A stretch of DNA of 12,221 bases from FEN-680 sp036781505 (GTDB lineage: Bacteria; Actinomycetota; Geothermincolia; Fen-727; Anoxymicrobiaceae): positions 1 through 12,221 of the forward strand of contig DAIQAV010000056.1 of the NCBI GenBank assembly GCA_036781505.1. The letters are read 5' to 3'. Made by a program: the position numbers and the translations under genes. This document shows, in pieces, positions 5,331-10,739 of this stretch. How positions within the stretch are numbered: the first letter of the stretch is position 1; each line of letters starts with the position of its first letter. The notes beneath the pieces were generated by a model. It made no database searches. It was not told where the DNA came from and worked only from the letters and a program-made list of their open reading frames with translations.

Positions 5331-6846
5331 AGGAGCGGAGGTCGAGGATCTGGGTGCTCTTGGTGCCGCCGTCGCGGGCCAGGCGCTCGGCCATCTCCTC
5401 GTAGGAGGTCACGACCACTTTGTCCGGCGTGAATTCCAGGTTGGTGCGCACGCTGTCGATGATGCGCTCGCGCAGCCCCGCCACCTCGCCCACCGAGGTC
5501 GGACAGAGGAACACCGACACCTCGTCGATGTCGTCAGGGTCGTCGTTGCGCTTGCGCAGCTCGACCTGCCACTCCAGGATGTCGACGTTCTGGTTGAGGA
5601 TGGAGGCGAACGCGTTGAGGTTCACCAGGTTGCCCTTGATCTTGGTGAGCGCGAACTCCGTGGCCACCGCGCGCCTGCTGATGGCGGAGCTTATCCTGGG
5701 CATCGTGCGCCCGCAGCAGGGACATTGCCCCCGCGAGTAGCCTCCCACCAGGATGTCGCCGGTGCGATAGCGCAGCACCACCGAACCGCGCGCGTCGATG
5801 TTGGTCACCACCAGCTCGCCGGTCTCGCCCTCTCCCAGCACCTTGCCCGTCTCCGGGTCCACCACCTCGACGATCTCCATGTCCGGGTAGGTGTGATACC
5901 CGCGGCTCTCGTCGTCGCCGCAGTCGCCCCAGGCGTACTTCATCTCGGTGCAGCCGTACGCGCCGGTCACCACCGGGTCGACAGCGCCCATCTCCTCGAG
6001 CAGCGCAGCGATCTTCTCCCGCGCGCCCTGGGTTATGCGGTCGCCGCCCATCGCGACTATCTGCAGGTCCGAGAAGTCCCTGCCCTCGGCCGCCGCCATC
6101 CGCAGCAGGTCGTAGGTGTAGCCGGGCAGCCCCATGAATAACGTGGGCCGCACCCGCTCGATTATGTTGAGTATCCGCTCGTTGCCGAGCACGGGGCCGC
6201 CGCCCGTATTGACCGTGGTTATCGCCGCGCCCTCCGCGCCGGTCAGCGCGACCCAGTAGGCCAGATGCGACGGACCGGGAAAGTTGTTGACCGCCACCAC
6301 GCTGCGGTCGTAGGTCTCGGGAGCCCTGCTCGCGACCACGGACGCCAGGCGCCTGCCCGCCTCCTTCATCCGACCCAGGTCGTACATGGTGAAGAAGAAA
6401 GGCGTGGGCTCGGCCGTGCGGCCGGTGGTGAACATCGGCAGCACCGGCTGGTATTCCTCGCGGAAGTCCTGTTCCGCGGCGGCGCCGGCGGCTTCGGTGT
6501 CGGTCATCTGGGGCACCCAGCCCTTGGACTTGTGCAGCTTGACCTTGTCGAACCCGGGCTCGAGCACGAAATGCCTGGGGTGGTCGGGGTCGTCGGTGTA
6601 AGGTGCGATGTCTTCCTTGTAGGTGAAGGGGAGCTTCTGCAGGTCGGCGACCGACTTCACGCCGGCGGGGTCGATGCCGCTCTCGTCGAACAGCCTGCGG
6701 TAGTGCGGATGGAACGGGTAGACCCGCTCGTTGATGAACGCGTTAAGCGCCGAGTCCTGCATCGCGCTTATCTCGTCGGCGCTCCAGGTGTCCCACCCCG
6801 GTACGCACCTAATCTCCCACCTTCGCTGCGGCACTCTCTTTCTCAT
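5329..6846 (-). CDS. PaaK-like adenylate-forming acyl-CoA ligase
   Basis: A 505-residue member of the phenylacetate-CoA ligase branch of the ANL superfamily, expected to activate a carboxylic acid with ATP and transfer it to CoA. The N-terminus from about residue 17 (PGWDTWSADEI, then the PFHPHYRRLF segment) matches how PaaK proteins begin. The phosphate-binding loop is MFTTGRTAEPTPFFFT (138-153), which departs from the usual SSGTTGKPT. GAYGCTEMKY (295-304) is the aromatic-G-x-T-E adenylate motif. YRTGDI (360-365) leads into a CPCCGR cluster (375-380), a feature also seen in PaaK proteins. A lysine near the C-terminus (K496 in GGTKSTQ) could be the adenylation lysine. Last gene of the minus-strand operon, 33 bases after the DUF35 gene. 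The ATG at 6846 has only a weak, distant ribosome-binding site, so the start is uncertain. Substrate unknown. Confidence 0.88.
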   Translation of the reverse strand: MRKRVPQRRWEIRCVPGWDTWSADEISAMQDSALNAFINERVYPFHPHYRRLFDESGIDPAGVKSVADLQKLPFTYKEDIAPYTDDPDHPRHFVLEPGFDKVKLHKSKGWVPQMTDTEAAGAAAEQDFREEYQPVLPMFTTGRTAEPTPFFFTMYDLGRMKEAGRRLASVVASRAPETYDRSVVAVNNFPGPSHLAYWVALTGAEGAAITTVNTGGGPVLGNERILNIIERVRPTLFMGLPGYTYDLLRMAAAEGRDFSDLQIVAMGGDRITQGAREKIAALLEEMGAVDPVVTGAYGCTEMKYAWGDCGDDESRGYHTYPDMEIVEVVDPETGKVLGEGETGELVVTNIDARGSVVLRYRTGDILVGGYSRGQCPCCGRTMPRISSAISRRAVATEFALTKIKGNLVNLNAFASILNQNVDILEWQVELRKRNDDPDDIDEVSVFLCPTSVGEVAGLRERIIDSVRTNLEFTPDKVVVTSYEEMAERLARDGGTKSTQILDLRS

Positions 6847-6879
6847 CTGGCTATCGGCGTCCCTTCCCGCTCGTCCGCC

Positions 6880-7347
6880 CTAGACCGGGCGGAAATACTT
6901 GATGTCATGAAGCGTGCCCTTGCGCTCTTCCGCCCAGACCGCCTTGACGCGCATGCCCGTGCGGACGTCCGCCGCCTCGATCTCGCCGAGGATGTGCGGG
7001 AACTGCACGTCCGCGCCATCGAGCATGATGAAAGCGTAGATGTAAGGGGGCTCGGTCGGCTGGCCTATGAACGGCAGGTGGACCACCGTGTAGGTCAGAA
7101 GCGCGCCTTCGTCAGACAGCTCTACCCATTCGTCCACCGGAGTGTAACAGAACCCGCAGTATGGGCGCGGCGGAAGGAGCACCGCCCCGCACTTGGGGCA
7201 CGCGATGCCCATTATGCGCTTGTTGTCCCGCATCTCCCGGAAGAACCTGTCGTACTGCTCGCCGTAGGAGAACCGGTACTTCACATCGAGCGTCCCGGTC
7301 ACCGACTTGACGATGTCGCCGCCTGACGGCGTCGCGGCCTCGAGCAT
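6880..7347 (-). CDS. DUF35 Zn-ribbon/OB-fold protein (acyl-CoA-associated), distal copy
   Basis: A 155-residue DUF35 protein: an N-terminal rubredoxin-like zinc ribbon followed by an OB fold. Ribbon cysteines are C50/C53 (CPKCG) and C64/C67 (CGFC), separated by VLLPPRPY. The OB fold covers about 75-150 and ends in the typical WAEERKG plus IKYFRPV strands. DUF35 proteins bind the CoA moiety and bridge or scaffold thiolase-fold partners, as in archaeal thiolase/HMG-CoA synthase, BbsA of benzoylsuccinyl-CoA thiolase and the ChsH2 tail that binds Ltp2. The open frame extends upstream to 7386, but the ATG at 7345-7347 is preferred. It overlaps the previous gene's TGA (TGATG), has GAGGG six bases upstream, and gives the normal family length. 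Likely partner: one of the two thiolase-like proteins. Confidence 0.9.
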   Translation of the reverse strand: MLEAATPSGGDIVKSVTGTLDVKYRFSYGEQYDRFFREMRDNKRIMGIACPKCGAVLLPPRPYCGFCYTPVDEWVELSDEGALLTYTVVHLPFIGQPTEPPYIYAFIMLDGADVQFPHILGEIEAADVRTGMRVKAVWAEERKGTLHDIKYFRPV

Positions 7348-7820
7348 CACGAGCCCTCGCTTTCCGCTCCATCGGGGACGAACCACTTGATGTCCGTTAT
7401 CGCTCCGCCCCTCTGCTCCCGCGGCCGGAACTCGGGCCGCACCGCCGCGCCGATCCTGATGCCGTCGTCATCGGGCGCGACGTGCAGCAGCTCGGTGTCC
7501 GCACCGGCCGGCCTCACCAGGACGTACCTGAACGGCGCCTCGGCGGGCGCGCCCTCGAAGCCGTCGGCCACGCGCGCCCAGGACATGACCACTCCCCTGG
7601 GGCCCACCTCGCGCAGGTCGGATACCTCCGAACCGCACGACTCGCAGTAGGACGTGGGAGGGACCGCCACCTGGCCGCACAACTCGCAGACGCCAGCGAG
7701 TATCTTCCCGTGGTCCCGCAGCGCGGCGAGGAACGTGCCGACGATCTCACCCGTCGTCCAGTTGTAGTCACACCTGGACTCGCTTTCCATGTAGGTCAGC
7801 TCCGGCGGCTGCAGCGCCAA
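7347..7820 (-). CDS. DUF35 Zn-ribbon/OB-fold protein (acyl-CoA-associated), proximal copy
   Basis: A 157-residue paralogue of the next gene, with ribbon cysteines C45/C48 (CELCG) and C59/C62 (CESCG) and an OB fold ending in AITDIKWFVPDG. It follows the thiolase-like gene, an order typical of thiolase/DUF35 pairs. The frame is open to a GTG at 7850, but that codon lies inside the GGGGTCAG element and has no ribosome-binding site. The TTG at 7818-7820 follows AGGAGAGGAGACCAG and is preferred here. The ATG at 7788-7790 (MESESRCDYNW), with GGAG nine bases upstream, is the main alternative. The 3' end shares one base with the next ATG, implying coupled translation and a matched amount of the two DUF35 chains. 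They are clearly different in sequence, so a recent duplication is unlikely. Confidence 0.88.
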   Translation of the reverse strand: MALQPPELTYMESESRCDYNWTTGEIVGTFLAALRDHGKILAGVCELCGQVAVPPTSYCESCGSEVSDLREVGPRGVVMSWARVADGFEGAPAEAPFRYVLVRPAGADTELLHVAPDDDGIRIGAAVRPEFRPREQRGGAITDIKWFVPDGAESEGS

Positions 7821-7843
7821 CTGGTCTCCTCTCCTCGCCGAAT

Positions 7844-7887
7844 GCACCACAAATGCAACACAAAGGGTCTGACCCCTTTTGTGGCGC
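7844..7887 (-). repeat. GGGGTCAG repeat element, second copy
   Basis: On the minus strand the element begins GCGCCACAAAA, continues GGGGTCAGACCC and TTTGTG, and ends GTGGTGC. An inner hairpin pairs CACAAA-GGG (7859-7867) with CCC-TTTGTG (7874-7883), with one bulge. A competing outer stem pairs CCACAAA (7847-7853) with TTTGTGG (7878-7884). It lies in the 71-base gap between the second thiolase-like gene and the DUF35 gene, inside an operon. It shares the GC(A/G)CCAC end, GGGGTCAG core and GTGGTGC end with the element at 5292-5330, pointing to a dispersed repeat family. It may also attenuate or stabilise the message. No transposase is nearby. Confidence 0.6.
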
Positions 7888-7891
7888 TATC

Positions 7892-9055
7892 TCATATCTC
7901 GTCCGAGAAAATCGTCACGGTGCTGAACTGTATCGCCCCGCCCCAGGAGTGGGCCAGCGCCCGGTGCACGCCGTCGACCTGGTGCTCCCCGGCCCTTCCC
8001 ATCACCTGCATGGCGGCCTCGATCTGCCTGATCATCGCCGACGCGCCGATCGGGTTGGAGGAGAGCACACCGCCCGAGGTGTTGACCGGCAGCGCGCCGT
8101 CGAGTTCGCTCCGTCCAGACTCGATCAGCTTGCCTCCCTCGCCCGGTCCGCAGAGGCCCAGCGCCTCGCACCATATCAGCTCCTGGAAGCTGAAGGCCTC
8201 GTAGACCTCGGCCACGTCGAGCTCCTTGGCGGGCTCGTAGATCCAGGCCATCTGGTAGGCCTGCTGGGCCGCGCGCACGCACGACTCCGGGTAGGTCATG
8301 TCCACGTGTGGGACATACGGGCTCTCGCTGCAGGTCCCAACGCCGGCGAACCACGCGGGGCGCGGGCATTTCTTGCGGGCTGTCTGCTCCGAGACGATCA
8401 CCATCGCCGCCGCCCCGTCGCTCGTCGGGCAGCAGTCGAGCAGCTTGAGCGGCTCGGCCACCGGCGGCGATGACATGACGTCCGCGACCGTTATCTCGTT
8501 GCGTATCTGCGCGTAAGGGTTCAAGAGCGCGTTGCGGCGGTTCTTCACCGCCACCATCGCGCCGTGCTCCTCGGTCACGGCGGGGGCGTGGCGGTCGAGG
8601 TACTGGCGCGACTGCAGCCCCACCAGCGCTGGTGCTCCGCAGGCGAAGTCGCGGTCCCAGAGCGGGTCGTAGCAGGCCGAGAGCCCGTACTGCGGGACTC
8701 CGTCCGAGAGCTTCTGGTACGCCACCGCCAGCACCGTGTCGTAGATGCCCGAGGCCACGTGGTAGAACCCGGCGATGCCGGTGGCCGCGCCGACGGTCCC
8801 GCCCGTGTGAACCCTCATGACCGGCCCGGGGCACATGCCCAGCGCCGGCGCGATCCAGTCCTCAGGGTAGTTGACGCCCTCAAAGATCTCGGGCGCGCTG
8901 CCGATGACCACCGCGTCGACGTCCGACGGTTTGAGCCCCGCGTCCGCCAGAGCTCGAAGCCCCGCCTCGCGCACGATCTCGGGCACGTTTTTGTTGTCGC
9001 GCCTGCTGACGTATTTAGTCTGTCCTGTCCCGATGACCGCTACTGGCCTGGTCAA
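7892..9055 (-). CDS. Thiolase-like (SCP-x/Ltp2-type) protein lacking the nucleophilic Cys
   Basis: A 387-residue thiolase-fold protein of the lipid-transfer/SCP-x group. Family landmarks are VIGTGQTKY (7-15), VKNRRNALLNPYAQ (170-183), TSDGAAAMV (211-219), VYEAFSFQEL (284-293), the EALGLCGPGEGGKL segment (297-310) and NTSGGVLSSNPIGAS (325-339). Where true thiolases have the acyl-accepting Cys, this one reads RVHTGGTVGA (81-90), with no Cys. The usual HPxGA is NPIGA, and the C-terminal Cys is absent (HSWGGA, 369-374). Such Cys-less, DUF35-associated members include the retro-aldolase Ltp2 of steroid side-chain degradation. Thiolysis is therefore doubtful, and aldol-type C-C chemistry on a CoA ester is the best inference. 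The TTG start at 9055 is supported by AGGA seven bases upstream. The gene follows another thiolase-like gene by 52 bases and precedes the first DUF35 gene. Confidence 0.88.
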   Translation of the reverse strand: MTRPVAVIGTGQTKYVSRRDNKNVPEIVREAGLRALADAGLKPSDVDAVVIGSAPEIFEGVNYPEDWIAPALGMCPGPVMRVHTGGTVGAATGIAGFYHVASGIYDTVLAVAYQKLSDGVPQYGLSACYDPLWDRDFACGAPALVGLQSRQYLDRHAPAVTEEHGAMVAVKNRRNALLNPYAQIRNEITVADVMSSPPVAEPLKLLDCCPTSDGAAAMVIVSEQTARKKCPRPAWFAGVGTCSESPYVPHVDMTYPESCVRAAQQAYQMAWIYEPAKELDVAEVYEAFSFQELIWCEALGLCGPGEGGKLIESGRSELDGALPVNTSGGVLSSNPIGASAMIRQIEAAMQVMGRAGEHQVDGVHRALAHSWGGAIQFSTVTIFSDEI

Positions 9056-9107
9056 TCGACCTTCCTTCCGCCGGCGCCGCGTCGCGGGCCCGCCGTCCGC
9101 CGGACCG

Positions 9108-10244
9108 TCACCCCTGTACTATCATGCACGCGGCGGTCTGCATCGCGAGGCCGCCCGCCGCGTGAGCCATCGCTTTACTTACACCGTCTATCCTGTCGCC
9201 CTCGCCGCGGTCCGTCACGCGCGCGCAGGCCTCGGCGAGCCTCACCAGCCCGGTCGCGACCACCGGGTTCGCGCAGAGCGCGCCCCCCGAGAGGTTGACC
9301 GGGACCCTTCCCCCCAGCGTCGTGGCGCCGCTCATCAGTAGCTTCTCACCCTCGCCCTCCTCGCACAGACCGAGTGCCTCATACAGCATCAGCTCCTGGT
9401 GAGCGAAGGATTCGGTCACCTCGAGCAGATCGAGGTCCGCTGGCGGATCGGTTACGCCGGCCTGCTTGTACGCGGCCGCCGCGGCCAGCGCGGCCGAGCG
9501 CAGTTTGTGGATCTCCCGGGCGCCCGGGCTGAACGCGTCCATCGCGTGGCCGGACCCGGCGATCCACGCCGGCCTCACCTTCAGCGACTTCGTCACCTCC
9601 GCTTCGGCCATCACCACGGCGCAGGCTCCGTCCGTCACCGGCGCGGCCTCCAGCTCGCGTATCGGCGAGACCAGCGGGCGCGACTCCATCACCTGGTCCA
9701 GGGTCACCTCGGAGCTGAGCTGCGCGTTGGTGTTCATCGCGCCTGCCGCGCGGTTCTTCACGGCGACGCGAGCGGGCGCCTCTTCGCTCACCCCGTAGTG
9801 GTGCATGTAGGCGCGGGCCTGCAAGGCGGCGGCCGATGTCGCGTCAAGGCCCATCGGCCTCAGATAAAAGGGGTCGGTCATCAGCAGAGACTGCGCCCGG
9901 GGCGAGCTCTCGGAGCTCTTGCCGTAGGCGACCACCAGCGCGGTGTCGAAGAGCCCGCTGGCGATCCGCATGTAGGCGTAGATCGCCGCCAGCAGGCCGT
10001 CCCCGGCGATCTTGGACTCCTCCTTGAAGTGCGCGCCCATGGCATCGACGGTGATGCACGTCGAGATGCCCCTGCCGTCGAGGAAATCGCTGCCCGCGTC
10101 TATCACCACGTCGATGTCGTGGATGGACACGCCGCACGAGGAGAGCGCCTCGTTGACGACGCGGTATATCAGGCTCTGGTGCGTCTCGCGCTCCAGCGTC
10201 CCGTGCTGTGTCTGGGCCCAGCCGACCACGCCGACGTCGATCAC
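9108..10244 (-). CDS. Second thiolase-like protein, also lacking the nucleophilic Cys
   Basis: A 378-residue thiolase-fold protein, divergent from its downstream neighbour. Family features are VGVVGWAQTQ (4-13), VKNRAAGAMNTNAQL (162-176), VTDGACAVVMAEAE (203-216), VTESFAHQELMLYEALGLC (276-294) and NLSGGALCANPVVATG (317-332). At the nucleophile position it reads SKIAGDGLLA (77-86), with no Cys, and the HPxGA histidine is Asn. The C-terminus ends HAAGGLAMQTAACMIVQG. It is thus a second candidate non-thiolytic member, or a structural partner in a heteromer. The GTG start (10242-10244) overlaps the metallophosphoesterase TGA by four bases (GTGA) with a G-run just upstream, indicating coupled translation. 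With two thiolase-like and two DUF35 genes in a row, two enzyme pairs or one mixed complex are both possible. Confidence 0.85.
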   Translation of the reverse strand: MIDVGVVGWAQTQHGTLERETHQSLIYRVVNEALSSCGVSIHDIDVVIDAGSDFLDGRGISTCITVDAMGAHFKEESKIAGDGLLAAIYAYMRIASGLFDTALVVAYGKSSESSPRAQSLLMTDPFYLRPMGLDATSAAALQARAYMHHYGVSEEAPARVAVKNRAAGAMNTNAQLSSEVTLDQVMESRPLVSPIRELEAAPVTDGACAVVMAEAEVTKSLKVRPAWIAGSGHAMDAFSPGAREIHKLRSAALAAAAAYKQAGVTDPPADLDLLEVTESFAHQELMLYEALGLCEEGEGEKLLMSGATTLGGRVPVNLSGGALCANPVVATGLVRLAEACARVTDRGEGDRIDGVSKAMAHAAGGLAMQTAACMIVQG

Positions 10245-10735
10245 TGCGCCCCCCGTTCCAGTTGGACCACCCTGGCTTCCACCTTGTCCGTCAGCTGAAG
10301 CAGCCCGACGCTGTTGTGCCGGGCGAAGATCCTGTCGGTCGGGCTTCCCGGGTTGAAGAACGTCACCCCGTCACGCTCCTTGATGGTGGCGCTGTGGGTG
10401 TGGCCGAACACGATGCAGTCGCACCCCTCGCCGTCGAACGCCGCCGCGACCCTGCCCACTATCCCCAACGGCGAGCCGCCGCCGTGGGTCAGGCCTATCT
10501 TGAAGCCGCCGGCTTCGATCACCCGCTTCTCCGGCAGGGATCGCGCCGTATGGCCCCGGTCCATGTTGCCCCTTACCGCCAGCGTCTCCGCGACCGCCGA
10601 GAGCTCCTCCAGGACCGACATGTCCAGGATGTCGCCGGCGTGCAGTATCAGGTCTGTCCCCTCGAACGCGTCCAGCACAGCCCTGGGGACCGGCCGCCCC
10701 GCCAGGTGCGTGTCTGATATGCATCCTATCAACAT
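10241..10735 (-). CDS. YfcE/MJ0936-type metallophosphoesterase
   Basis: A 164-residue single-domain calcineurin-like phosphoesterase, probably a cytoplasmic phosphodiesterase using two Mn2+ or similar metals. All family motifs are present: SDTH (7-10; D8, H10), GDILD (34-38; D35), GNMD (56-59; N57), THGGG (83-87; H84) and GHTH (111-114; H112, H114). NPGS follows at 128-131. The frame is open upstream to 10861, but the ATG at 10733-10735 is the true start because it begins the first core strand (MLIGCISDTH) and lies four bases after the kinase stop. The downstream thiolase-like gene overlaps its stop by four bases. Members hydrolyse varied phosphodiesters in vitro and their physiological substrates are mostly unknown. 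Its place inside an acyl-CoA operon suggests a shared job, such as acting on a CoA or nucleotide by-product, but this is speculative. Confidence 0.92.
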   Translation of the reverse strand: MLIGCISDTHLAGRPVPRAVLDAFEGTDLILHAGDILDMSVLEELSAVAETLAVRGNMDRGHTARSLPEKRVIEAGGFKIGLTHGGGSPLGIVGRVAAAFDGEGCDCIVFGHTHSATIKERDGVTFFNPGSPTDRIFARHNSVGLLQLTDKVEARVVQLERGAQ

Positions 10736-10739
10736 GTCA

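Noticed and set aside
6265..7326. 353-codon plus-strand frame opposite the ligase and DUF35 genes
   Set aside because: It spans two real genes and their gap on the other strand, and the composition is typical of a shadow frame.
7348..7386. N-terminal extension of the second DUF35 gene to 7386
   Set aside because: It overlaps the upstream gene by 40 bases, whereas the ATG at 7347 has a good ribosome-binding site and a TGATG overlap.
7887..8834. 315-codon minus-strand frame overlapping the thiolase-like gene
   Set aside because: The sequence is R/G/A-rich with no motifs. The alternative phase carries all thiolase landmarks.
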